From Candidatus Sumerlaeota bacterium (GTDB taxonomy: Bacteria > Sumerlaeota > Sumerlaeia > MWCT01 > JAUWMI01): DNA of 64,000 nt. The position numbers were made by a program, and so were the translations under genes. Where the stretch lies: the NCBI GenBank assembly GCA_030613245.1, contig JAUWMI010000024.1, positions 1-64,000 of the forward strand, read 5' to 3'. Under the pieces are notes generated by a model. The model searched no databases. It saw only the letters and a list, made by a program, of their open reading frames with translations, and was not told the origin of the DNA. Below, in pieces: positions 18,395 through 27,059 of the stretch; position 1 is the first letter of the stretch; every line of letters begins with the position of its first letter.

Positions 18395-18556
18395 TTCAAA
18401 GGCAGGGTGGTCTGGGATACTTCAAAACCCGATGGCCAGCCTCGCCGCTGCCTTGATACCACGCGTGGAGAGCGCGAATTCGGCTTTCGGGCGAAAATGG
18501 ATTTCGAGGAAGGCCTCAGGCGCACGATTCAGTACTATCGAGAACACTTCGGCTGA
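18395..18556 (+). pseudogene. GDP-L-fucose synthase, C-terminal fragment
   Basis: The plus-strand frame reads [20 protein letters not shown], then [17 protein letters not shown], then [16 protein letters not shown] and TGA. The [12 protein letters not shown] and FGFxA..[13 protein letters not shown] segments are the conserved C-terminus of GDP-L-fucose synthase (GDP-4-keto-6-deoxymannose epimerase/reductase). Everything upstream of about 18390 is lost and no start exists. It is on the same strand as gmd and would normally follow it, so the original gmd-fcl pair seems to have been broken by insertion of the minus-strand SDR gene and loss of the fcl N-terminus. Confidence 0.85.
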
Positions 18557-18637
18557 TTCCTATTGTTTCAGACCTTATTCCTGAAACAAAATATATGGAT
18601 TTTGTGAAATCTTAAGGTGACTAATTGCAATTGTTAT

Positions 18638-19318
18638 CTACTTGCTATTTCGATTTCTCTTATGAAGCAACATATTAAAATAGAGTGCTGCAAATGATGG
18701 GACAAAGGGAGGTGTTTTGGAAAATTTAATCAATGTAAAGCACCTGCGCGCTGCATCGAGAAACTGGCGATAAGTGGTCACATGGTGTTCTTTAATCTCC
18801 GGATAACCAATCAAGGAGAATAGTTTCCCCATAAGAGGATCAACTCTTGGCATTCCTACTAAAAAATGTCCACTTGCCTTTAGGAGACGATGCACTTCGC
18901 TTAATGCGGGCTCAAGGTCGCTAATATGCTCGAATATTGATATCCCCACTATTAGATCAAAACTCTCGTCTGGATAAGCTGTATTCCGTAGGTCACACCG
19001 TTGCAGCGAAGCCCTCACCCCCAATTTTTCCAAATGTCGCTGGACACTTTCAGGATCTGACTCAATGTCAATACCACATACAGTTTTTCCAATAGAAGCA
19101 AGCGTGGGTAAAAGTATACCGCTACCGTACCCAAGTTCCAATATTGAGTCATATGGAGGTATAATTAGAGAGAGTGCATTTCGGATTCTGGCACGATAAA
19201 GATATCCAACAAACGGGCGGTAATAGTAAAAAAGGGGGTCTTCCGGTCCGGTTTGCTCGAGAGCTCCCTTTGGTGGGATACAGAAAGTGACTCTTCGAAC
19301 TGAGATTGGTGTATTCAT
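18638..19318 (-). CDS. class I SAM-dependent methyltransferase
   Basis: A 226-residue protein with the Methyltransf_11-type core: motif I ILELGYGSGILLPTLA (about residues 56-71), the acidic end of beta 2 in CGIDIESD, and SFDLIVGISIFEHI followed by LSEVHRLLKASGHFLVGMP. It would methylate a small substrate, in this context perhaps a sugar hydroxyl or a glycan end. It is the last gene of a minus-strand group of three (21581 to 18638), each carrying a methyltransferase domain. The acceptor is unknown. Confidence 0.8.
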   Translation of the reverse strand: MNTPISVRRVTFCIPPKGALEQTGPEDPLFYYYRPFVGYLYRARIRNALSLIIPPYDSILELGYGSGILLPTLASIGKTVCGIDIESDPESVQRHLEKLGVRASLQRCDLRNTAYPDESFDLIVGISIFEHISDLEPALSEVHRLLKASGHFLVGMPRVDPLMGKLFSLIGYPEIKEHHVTTYRQFLDAARRCFTLIKFSKTPPFVPSFAALYFNMLLHKRNRNSK

Positions 19319-19394
19319 TATATTCTCTTTGAAAAGTTACTATAAGTCAGCCCTCTAAGGCTATGCTTTTTCATGCCAGTCGTTAATTGACATA

Positions 19395-20114
19395 TTATGC
19401 TTTCTCGGCTACGATAAGTAGGGAACCGGCAAGCTCGCGGAGCAGCGGTACTTTTTCAGCTAAACGTCCGGCTTTGTCAATAGCCGTGATCAGCGGCTTG
19501 GGTATCCATGGATGTAGGAAATCGAAGGGCACGATTCGAATCACTTTGAAACCGACGGCTGTAATTTCACGTCGCAGCGACCACTTCCAGAATGCCGTTT
19601 CATCTGGGGAATCACCAAGCAGGCGTTTGATAAAGGGCACATTTTTTTGAACAAGTATTTGTGGATTCATCATATTTGGCTCAGTGAAAATGAACCTCCC
19701 ACCACTCCGTAACACGCGCACGCTTTCCCGGAGAACATTTTTCATATCCAGGTGATGAAGGATTGAGACGCCTACCACCGCATTGAAAGAAGAATCTGCA
19801 AACGGCAAGCAATGCGCGTCTGTATTTATATAATATGCTCCTAAAACCCTTTGACGTGCTTTCCGGAGGAGATCCACTGAAATATCGATCGGAACAACGG
19901 CTGCGCCGCTCTTTTCAATCTCCTGTGTATACAAACCTGTGCCGCAACCGAGTTCGAGAACAATCGCTCCTTCTTTTAGATTGCCGTGTTCGATCAACAG
20001 CTCGGCGCGTCGCCGCATCCGTTCTTTGCCTGCTGGAGTTCCCCAACCCCAGAAAAACTCAGCGTCTTCTAGTATTTTCTTACCATGTTTTATTTCGCGT
20101 TCTATACGGCTCAT
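19395..20114 (-). CDS. class I SAM-dependent methyltransferase
   Basis: A 239-residue methyltransferase: motif I VLELGCGTGLYTQEIE at about residues 53-68, VPIDISVDLLRKARQR, then SFNAVVGVSILHHLDM and VLRSGGRFIFTEPNMMNP (motifs II and III). It resembles UbiE/Methyltransf_11 family members that act on diverse small molecules. It has a 76-bp gap to the next methyltransferase and 42 bp to the fused methyltransferase-GT2 gene upstream; all three are probably co-transcribed. The ORF after SAM motifs ends with a hydrophobic, basic tail and no second domain. The acceptor cannot be told from sequence. Confidence 0.8.
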   Translation of the reverse strand: MSRIEREIKHGKKILEDAEFFWGWGTPAGKERMRRRAELLIEHGNLKEGAIVLELGCGTGLYTQEIEKSGAAVVPIDISVDLLRKARQRVLGAYYINTDAHCLPFADSSFNAVVGVSILHHLDMKNVLRESVRVLRSGGRFIFTEPNMMNPQILVQKNVPFIKRLLGDSPDETAFWKWSLRREITAVGFKVIRIVPFDFLHPWIPKPLITAIDKAGRLAEKVPLLRELAGSLLIVAEKA

Positions 20115-20156
20115 AGAAGTTTCTTTCAGCTGACCATTCTGACAAGAATTTCTCCA

Positions 20157-21581
20157 TCATTGTAATTTGAGCTTAAAAAAAGCGATACCGCACATTCGGA
20201 ATAAAAGCATGGCATGCTTCCAGCGCTGAATCTTGATCTCGCCATAAGCTCGCTCTCGGTATCGAATCGGCAGATCAACTATCTTGCGGTCTAATTTCGT
20301 GGCACCGAAAAGAAGATCGAAATCACCAAACGGATCAAAGTCCCCAAAATACGCTCGATTTGCCGTGATCTGTTCGTAATCTTTTCGCCAGAGCACTTTC
20401 GTCCCACATAACGTGTCCTTGATTCGCTGGTTGAGTAGCCAGGTGAACAGCATGCTAAATACCTTGTTACCGAAATAATTGATAATGCGCATCGCCTGTT
20501 TTTCCATTGGATAGACCAGCCGGCATCCGTTTATAAACTCTCCCTTACCCGCTGCAATTGCCTCATAGTACTTTGGTAGATCCTCTGGTGGCATCGTCAG
20601 ATCGGAATCAAGAATCATTAAAATATCGCCGCGAGCCTGGGCAAAGCCTTTACGCACAGCATCACCCTTGCCGCTCCCTTCGCCCTGAGGGATTAGAAGA
20701 ACCCGCTCCCATTCATGAGCGTGTTTGTCCATTCCCTCTTCAATAGCTTCAACTGTGCCATCTGTTGAATTGCCGTCAACGAAGATGAGCTCCGTCCATT
20801 TGCCCAGTTTCGGTGTTCTCTCAAAGCAACCAGGGATATTACCCGCTTCGTCCCGTGTGGGAATCACAATAGAAACAGACCAGCGTTTTTCCCAGTCAGG
20901 CTTCGCATGTGGCTGGGGGCGAACTACTAAGTATTGGACAAGACACAATTTTCTAAAGAAAGGCAAATTACCTAGAATTCGGTTGCTAAAAGAAGATAGG
21001 AGAGGAATATTGCGAGGGAGAAGCATCCTGTATCCGCGGGAGACTATATCGAATCCACCGAGGTAAAAAATATTTTCCATATCTACCAACGACAGCCAGT
21101 TGCTGACAGGATTTCGCATCTTCAAGCCGACCCACTCGCCGAACTTGAGTATAGGCTCCCATAGGTGATTGAAGAAGTTGCAAATAATTCTAGTACCAGG
21201 GTGACAGCACTTTGTGAGTTGCTTAATCGCAGCCTGAATGTCGTCGAGACTGTCAAGGACATCGGACAGGATAATATAGTCGAATTTTCCAAGCAGTGGA
21301 AGGTCTTCGATATCCGCCTGGATAAAATGACACTCTGGATGTCGCTGCTTAGCCTCTTTGACAAATTCAAAACAAAAATCAACCCCGACTCCGAAGGATG
21401 GGCGCAGTGCCGCCAGCAAGTCTCCCTTGCCACACCCCAGCTCCAGAACACGCCGACCGGGGCTTATATGAAACTGGTAAAAGCGGGTAAGATCCTTATA
21501 GTAATAGCGGTTCTTGCGGACAAACCGATCCCTCTGTTGAGCCAAAGCTTTAAAAATACTTCGTTTTTCTGGTCTTGCCAT
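20157..21581 (-). CDS. methyltransferase-GT2 glycosyltransferase fusion
   Basis: A 474-residue two-domain protein. Residues about 1-220 are a SAM-dependent methyltransferase (motif I VLELGCGKGDLLAAL, then FDYIILSDVLDSLDDIQAA). Residues about 235-474 are a family 2 glycosyltransferase (SIVIPTRDEAGNI, IFVDGNSTDGT, GKGDAVRKGFAQARGD, and the metal-binding DSD of MILDSDLTMPPEDL, then DTLCGTKVLWRKDY). The GT2 part resembles DPM1/polyprenyl-phosphate glycosyltransferases but lacks the C-terminal membrane helices. A single protein may therefore glycosylate and methylate the same lipid or glycan. It leads a minus-strand group with two further methyltransferases. Confidence 0.85.
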   Translation of the reverse strand: MARPEKRSIFKALAQQRDRFVRKNRYYYKDLTRFYQFHISPGRRVLELGCGKGDLLAALRPSFGVGVDFCFEFVKEAKQRHPECHFIQADIEDLPLLGKFDYIILSDVLDSLDDIQAAIKQLTKCCHPGTRIICNFFNHLWEPILKFGEWVGLKMRNPVSNWLSLVDMENIFYLGGFDIVSRGYRMLLPRNIPLLSSFSNRILGNLPFFRKLCLVQYLVVRPQPHAKPDWEKRWSVSIVIPTRDEAGNIPGCFERTPKLGKWTELIFVDGNSTDGTVEAIEEGMDKHAHEWERVLLIPQGEGSGKGDAVRKGFAQARGDILMILDSDLTMPPEDLPKYYEAIAAGKGEFINGCRLVYPMEKQAMRIINYFGNKVFSMLFTWLLNQRIKDTLCGTKVLWRKDYEQITANRAYFGDFDPFGDFDLLFGATKLDRKIVDLPIRYRERAYGEIKIQRWKHAMLLFRMCGIAFFKLKLQ

Positions 21582-21753
21582 AATACGAAATGCCTTGCCT
21601 GAAGATAGATAGAAAAAATCGTAATTTTCTTGTTATATGTCAAGCCTAAACTGCAAGACTCGGTCTCCTACGATGTAATGCAAATCGTTTTGCTATGAAT
21701 TATTTCACAGATTTTCCTGCCCTTCAACAATCAATATTCCAATCTTGTTTACC

Positions 21754-21781
21754 TTGACACGCCAGGACTGGTCATTATTAT
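21754..21781 (+). promoter_or_regulatory. sigma-70-type promoter, near-leaderless
   Basis: TTGACA (21754-21759), a 16-bp spacer and TATTAT (21776-21781). The expected start of transcription is about 21788, only a few bases before the ATG at 21791, and no Shine-Dalgarno sequence is present there. This suggests a nearly leaderless transcript. Confidence 0.45.
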
Positions 21782-21790
21782 TCCATAGTC

Positions 21791-24700
21791 ATGCATAAAA
21801 AGAAGCGTCTGGCAATTGTAATCTTCCTGGTTTGCGTGGGGGTGCTGCTACGTTTCTTGTTTTACAAGGGATCTCTCTGGCTGGATGAATTTACCACGGT
21901 CGACATTAGTGAGAAAAACATTTCAAGCCTCTTTGCTTCACTCGATCGAAGCCAGGCTGCTCCGCCATTTGATCACCTCTGCCATCATGTCGCATCATAT
22001 CTACCCGACTTTGAACATCAGTTCCACTTCTTTTCCCTCTTCTTCGGCCTCGCCTCGATCATAGTGATTTACCGCTTGGGGAAATTTCTTTTTGACCGGC
22101 GTATAGGAATTGCCGCTGCTATTTTGCTCACACTCCACTGGCTTCCCGTTCATTATTCTTTGGAAGCGCGGATGTATTCATCATTTCTTTTCTGGACAAT
22201 GCTATCAAGTCTCTTTCTTTTCCGTGTAATCCAAACTGGGCATATCAAGGATTGGCTCGCGTACGCGCTCAGTACGCTGGTCTATCTCTATCTCCACTAT
22301 TTCAGCATTTTCATCCTAGGGATTCAGTTCGGACTCCTTGGATTGGAATTCATCATCAGACTTGGTAACCGTTCCCAGAGGAAAACAATCGGAAAGTACT
22401 GTCTCTTGCTGGTTGGAACGTTTGCTTTGATCTTCATTGGATATCTTCCCTGGCTTTCTCATTTGATTCATAAGATTACGACGACTGCTGCCATATCCGC
22501 ACCATCGAAGTATGGAGACCATCTGACCCTGGACACATTACTTGTCGTGGTTCGAGGATTAACCTTAAATCTCAATCAGCCCTATCTCTTCATTATCCCG
22601 CTGTTATTTTTCATGGCTGGCTTGATTTCGTGTATGAACAAGAGACTGTATAAATTAGCGATATTTACCACAATCTATGTAATTTTTCTTATTCCTTTTT
22701 TGCTTTATTTTCTCACTCGCTCGAAGACGTTTTTCGCGCTCAGATATTTCCTGGTCATGCTTCCGTTTGTTATCCTGATGATACTTAGGGGATTCGAGAT
22801 CACGGCGGAGCTGCTCGGGAAATTGAGCCGCCGTCTTATTCCTGACCCAGGACCGAGGTCTCGTCTTGTGCTGACATATCTATTTGGCTTTTTTGTTTTC
22901 TTTCTGAGTATTGCTTGTGTATTGGACTTGCCGAAATCCGCTCGCTACACTTCCAAACAGTGGTCGCAAATAGCCGATGTTGTGAAAAAGGAATTCTCGC
23001 CAGGTGACTGCATTCTGATTGCTCCCGGGGAAGAGCATGAATTTAAGTATACATTCTATTATCGACGCGAGCCCTATCGAAAGGTGCTGGGAGCTCTTCC
23101 CCAAACTGAGGAAGATCTCCGATTCATGGTATCGCGATTTGATACGGTCTGGGTAATCTTCCCCAAAATCGCCAAAGCGTCGCAGGAAGTTGCCCCGCTC
23201 CTGAAAGAATGGTTTGAACTTGTAGAAGAGTTTCCTGAGGCATGGATATTTAAGAGCCGTGATTTTGAAAAATTCCGCTTTATGGTTTCTTCCCTCATTA
23301 TCGAACCAGAATGGAAGCGTATCACGAGCGCAATTGTTGACAGCGCACATACGCCTCTTCCGATGGATGGCAAAGAATGTTTGTTCCCCCTGGTGTTTGA
23401 AGAAGAAGGGGAATATGCATTGATGCTTGAAACAACCGGGCCCGCCGACCCTGAGCTGTTTTCCCTGTTACTGACAGGCGATGATGAAACTACCGTCCCC
23501 GTACACCTCTCGGCTGATTCATCAGAGCATCGTCTAAACGGACGTCTTACGGTAGAAGCCGCTGGAAAGGTGCAACTACTTCTCCTTGAAAAATCAGGTG
23601 AGTCGCGCATAGCCGACCTCAATATTACTCAAACCTCAGATTCCGTTCTTAAGAAAATCCCGGTTTTGATTCGCAAGAATATGGAACGATCAGCTCATAT
23701 TCCTCTTGTTGGCAGCGAAGTGGAAAGCCCGTCAGGAGAGAAAAGGCGGGTTCGCTTTCCATTCTCCTGGACACAAAAAGAAGTTGTTCTTCTGGACATT
23801 AATCAGGGAGAGATGATGGTATCCGAGCCCGAGATGATCATTGATCTGCGGAAAGAAAAAGATGCACCTGCTCCTCATATTCAAACCGGCGACCTGATTG
23901 TCAGTCTTATCCAAGACGGGAAGGAAAGGATTCTAAAGTCTTCGATAAAAGATGGGTATTTGAGATTCAACGTAGCCCTGGAACACCCTGATTATGGACA
24001 AACTATAAGCGTCAAGACCAAGAAGGATATTGATATTGATACAATTCATTTTAGCGCTTATTCTTTCAAGAATATTCACCCGCCTGTAGATATCACTGGC
24101 CGTATCGAACTCCTTGGTTATGGGATCGAGCCAGAGGTTGCTCCACTTGGCGAGCCGCGTTCTGTTACACTATACTGGCGATGCCAGAAGCCAATCAACC
24201 GTGATTTATTCCGCTTCTTCTCATTCAACGATCGCTATACACGTCTTTACTCAAGCGTGCAGCTTCCCTTGTCCGGAATGAGCAAGACTTCCGAGTGGCA
24301 AAAAGGCCAAATTGTAAAGGAAGTGCTCCGTTTTAAGCCCCGCATGATTGAGGAAGACAAGAGTCTGTTCAACATTTCTGTTAACTTCTTTTATAGAAGC
24401 CGGCAGGGCGCATATATTAAGGATATGACCATTTACGATTCTTTTCATGTCTTCAATTATCTACATGTAGGCCCAGTCGAAGCACACAACGAAGTGGCCT
24501 CTGTCTACCGCTTGGAAAGGATGCCGGAGCCTATGATTCCCGTTGGAACAACGATCGCCGACTCCATTCGCTGGATCGGGTATGATTGGCAGGTAAAAGG
24601 TAAATTCCTATTCATGAAGAACTATTTTCACTGTCTCGACTATACAGACAAGAATCTGTTCTTCCAGTTTCATTTTATGCACGACGATAAGACCGTACTT

Positions 24701-24904
24701 TTCGCCCAAGGCGTTCCTTTCCAATCCTCCTTTGGATACACAATGTATTGGCAGAAAGGCGATATTCTGAGGGACGAAATTGTTGTACCGTTAAGGCCAG
24801 CAATTCAAAAAGGGGCTTACGAGATACGGTGTACAATAATTGACATGAACAGCCGGACCGGATTGTGGGACAAAAAACCCATAGGCACAGTGAAGCTGGA
24901 CTAA
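21791..24904 (+). CDS. GT39/PMT-type membrane glycosyltransferase with large C-terminal domains
   Basis: A 1037-residue protein. Residues about 1-385 form roughly nine to ten membrane segments with the catalytic WLDE-type acidic pair in LWLDEFTTVDIS on the first periplasmic loop, as in protein mannosyltransferase/ArnT enzymes using polyprenyl-phosphate sugars. The remaining 650 residues are extracytoplasmic. Two related beta-sandwich units follow, RIELLGYGIEP...VTLYWRC (from about residue 775) and SIRWIGYDW... with YWQKGDILRDEIVVPL (about 915-1035), of the kind often appended to this family. It probably decorates surface glycan or protein. There is no ribosome-binding site; the promoter abuts the start. 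A second GT39-like gene follows immediately. Confidence 0.8.
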   Translation: MHKKKRLAIVIFLVCVGVLLRFLFYKGSLWLDEFTTVDISEKNISSLFASLDRSQAAPPFDHLCHHVASYLPDFEHQFHFFSLFFGLASIIVIYRLGKFLFDRRIGIAAAILLTLHWLPVHYSLEARMYSSFLFWTMLSSLFLFRVIQTGHIKDWLAYALSTLVYLYLHYFSIFILGIQFGLLGLEFIIRLGNRSQRKTIGKYCLLLVGTFALIFIGYLPWLSHLIHKITTTAAISAPSKYGDHLTLDTLLVVVRGLTLNLNQPYLFIIPLLFFMAGLISCMNKRLYKLAIFTTIYVIFLIPFLLYFLTRSKTFFALRYFLVMLPFVILMILRGFEITAELLGKLSRRLIPDPGPRSRLVLTYLFGFFVFFLSIACVLDLPKSARYTSKQWSQIADVVKKEFSPGDCILIAPGEEHEFKYTFYYRREPYRKVLGALPQTEEDLRFMVSRFDTVWVIFPKIAKASQEVAPLLKEWFELVEEFPEAWIFKSRDFEKFRFMVSSLIIEPEWKRITSAIVDSAHTPLPMDGKECLFPLVFEEEGEYALMLETTGPADPELFSLLLTGDDETTVPVHLSADSSEHRLNGRLTVEAAGKVQLLLLEKSGESRIADLNITQTSDSVLKKIPVLIRKNMERSAHIPLVGSEVESPSGEKRRVRFPFSWTQKEVVLLDINQGEMMVSEPEMIIDLRKEKDAPAPHIQTGDLIVSLIQDGKERILKSSIKDGYLRFNVALEHPDYGQTISVKTKKDIDIDTIHFSAYSFKNIHPPVDITGRIELLGYGIEPEVAPLGEPRSVTLYWRCQKPINRDLFRFFSFNDRYTRLYSSVQLPLSGMSKTSEWQKGQIVKEVLRFKPRMIEEDKSLFNISVNFFYRSRQGAYIKDMTIYDSFHVFNYLHVGPVEAHNEVASVYRLERMPEPMIPVGTTIADSIRWIGYDWQVKGKFLFMKNYFHCLDYTDKNLFFQFHFMHDDKTVLFAQGVPFQSSFGYTMYWQKGDILRDEIVVPLRPAIQKGAYEIRCTIIDMNSRTGLWDKKPIGTVKLD

Positions 24905-24909
24905 AAGGA

Positions 24910-27027
24910 ATGGATATCCCTATACCCTCGCGTTTCCGTGTAAATAAAGAATCTCTTGCGTGGGTTCTTTTTTTGTTTCTTCTTGCCTCTCTTGCCCTCT
25001 ATTATTTTTCATTCATTGATAATAGCTGGGCGCCAACCCCGGACAGTGCGTATTATGTGAGCCTTGCCCAATCAATTGCGCATGGCAAAGGCTATACATT
25101 TGACGGGCAGGCTCACGTTAAATACCCACCTGGTCTTCCTCTTCTTTTGGCTCCGTCCTATCTCTTTAAAAAACCGTACCTCTACGATCATGTCGTGATG
25201 GTCCTCTTCGTACTGGGAATATTGACAGCTCTTTATGTGGGTTTCAGAAGGCAGATAGGCATTTTTTCATGCTTGCTGATGGTCGCATTAATAGGGTGTT
25301 CCTATTGGTTCTGGCAATTCAGCTGCGTGTTTATTCTTTCTGATGTTCCTTTTACAGCACTCGTGCTGTTTACCTGCCTTGCGGGAAGGGTTTTTCTTGA
25401 TGAACCTTCGCCTTCCTGGCGTTTATCACTGGTTTTGGCGGTGCTTCTTATTTTGTCATGCCTGATTCGGACAATCGGTATTGTTCTTTTTCCAGCTCTA
25501 ATTGGTGCTGCATTAGTGAAGAATGCAAACAGAGAGCAGTGGAAAAAGACAGCAGCGATACTGACTCTAGGCATTCTTGTTCTAGGTGGGTGGGCGTTAC
25601 GTAATCATTTTGTTGGCCAGCAAATCCCTTTTGCTGAAGACACGTATATTGAGCAGCTTCTGTGGAAAGATCCGTATAATATGGATGAGGGCCGAATGAC
25701 ACTTGGTGCAATTCCACAAAGAATCACAACGAATCTAGTGCATTATGCTATTGCGAGCGAGGCTTTGTTTCTGAACAATGGGCGTAAATCCTCTAGTGGT
25801 ATTTCGATAATCGGTTTCTTCATCTTAATGTTGGTCTTAGGCAGAAGCTTCTTGCAATTGTGGAAAAATGGGGAACTCCAGGACTTCTTCGTGATCATTT
25901 ATTTCTCGTTTCTGCTCCTTTGGCCGCGCCAGGGTAGTACGCGCTTTTTGCTTCCTATTTTCATCTTCCTTCTCTACTCACTCTGGAAAACAGGACGAGA
26001 AATTTTCGCATGGGCGCCTGCACGATTGACCAAGAGTTTGACCGGGCAGAAATTGATGCAAAAGGTGCTGGTGGCTCTTGCAGTTCTATTGTGTCTGGGA
26101 CTTTCGGCGAAAGGAATTTCGGAGATTCACGCTTCTCGCAAGATGAAAGATTCTGTAGTTTCTCATGCGAGCCCTCTTGTTACATTGGGAGAGTGGCTTA
26201 GAGAAGAATCCCAGACTTCGCCTGTTGTGTTTTCCAATGTTCCCTCGATCGCCTACAGGCTGATGGGAGCACATGTGATTGCCGGTGAATACAGTTCCTT
26301 TTTTTTAAAGAATCTGAAGCGAATAGACGAAAGCAGCGCTTCTTACGCAGTTATTCGCGAATCTCACAAAGCCGATCAGGCCTTCCTGGTGCTGCTCGTT
26401 AGGTGCTTCCCTGATGTGTTTTCTTTGAAAAAAAGAGAAGGGGATTTTCTTCTCTATGAAGTCAATCGCGCAGAGATGGCTGCGATTAACTATGAACGTA
26501 TCCAGTCCTGGAACTCAAAAACCATAGTAAAGGAGTACGGAGAAAATCTGCTATCTAACGGTGGCTTTGAGCTGAGCAATTCTGAGGAGAATCTGAAAAA
26601 TTGGATTAACTGCCAGAGTGCCCGCATAGATCGGGAAGTCTTTTACGAGGGGCAGGCAAGCCTGTCGGCTGAGATTTCCGGGGGCGAGACGGTCAATTGG
26701 TATTTCCCCTCTCAGACTGTTTCAGTTAAGCCCGGTAGACTCTATAGGCTTTCCGGCTTCGTCAAGGGAAAGGGAGTGAACGGTGCAATGATGATTGAAG
26801 CACAGCATGCACGATCGTACAAAGAGGGCTTATGGAGAACGTTAACATACAGTGGCACTTTCGACTGGCGACAGGTGGAGGTAGAATTTGCGGCTCCTCC
26901 TGGCACCGAGAAAATTAGAATATATCCTATCCGAGTCCCACATTTTAAAAAAGGCCAGGTCTGGGTGGACCAACTTGTGTTTGAGGAAGTCGTTTACCGG
27001 CATGGAGGCATGGTGTCATCTTTCTAA
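24910..27027 (+). CDS. GT39/PMT-type membrane glycosyltransferase with CBM_4_9-like tail
   Basis: About 705 residues. The N-terminal 400 residues are polytopic and carry the first-loop acidic site in WAPTPDSAYYVSLAQ and the KYPPGLPLLLAP motif typical of GT39/ArnT enzymes. After a periplasmic segment, the last 170 residues form a jelly-roll like CBM_4_9 (LLSNGGFELSNSEENLKNW, EGQASLSAEISGG, WRQVEVEFAAPPGTEKIRI, VWVDQLVFEEV), a carbohydrate-binding type fold. ATG 24910 lies six bases after the previous stop, with agg too close to be a standard ribosome-binding site; an in-frame GTG at 24865 would overlap the upstream gene. Coupled translation is likely. Confidence 0.75.
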   Translation: MDIPIPSRFRVNKESLAWVLFLFLLASLALYYFSFIDNSWAPTPDSAYYVSLAQSIAHGKGYTFDGQAHVKYPPGLPLLLAPSYLFKKPYLYDHVVMVLFVLGILTALYVGFRRQIGIFSCLLMVALIGCSYWFWQFSCVFILSDVPFTALVLFTCLAGRVFLDEPSPSWRLSLVLAVLLILSCLIRTIGIVLFPALIGAALVKNANREQWKKTAAILTLGILVLGGWALRNHFVGQQIPFAEDTYIEQLLWKDPYNMDEGRMTLGAIPQRITTNLVHYAIASEALFLNNGRKSSSGISIIGFFILMLVLGRSFLQLWKNGELQDFFVIIYFSFLLLWPRQGSTRFLLPIFIFLLYSLWKTGREIFAWAPARLTKSLTGQKLMQKVLVALAVLLCLGLSAKGISEIHASRKMKDSVVSHASPLVTLGEWLREESQTSPVVFSNVPSIAYRLMGAHVIAGEYSSFFLKNLKRIDESSASYAVIRESHKADQAFLVLLVRCFPDVFSLKKREGDFLLYEVNRAEMAAINYERIQSWNSKTIVKEYGENLLSNGGFELSNSEENLKNWINCQSARIDREVFYEGQASLSAEISGGETVNWYFPSQTVSVKPGRLYRLSGFVKGKGVNGAMMIEAQHARSYKEGLWRTLTYSGTFDWRQVEVEFAAPPGTEKIRIYPIRVPHFKKGQVWVDQLVFEEVVYRHGGMVSSF

Positions 27028-27059
27028 AGCGTATGCTGCATGCCTATTTATAAGAAGTA

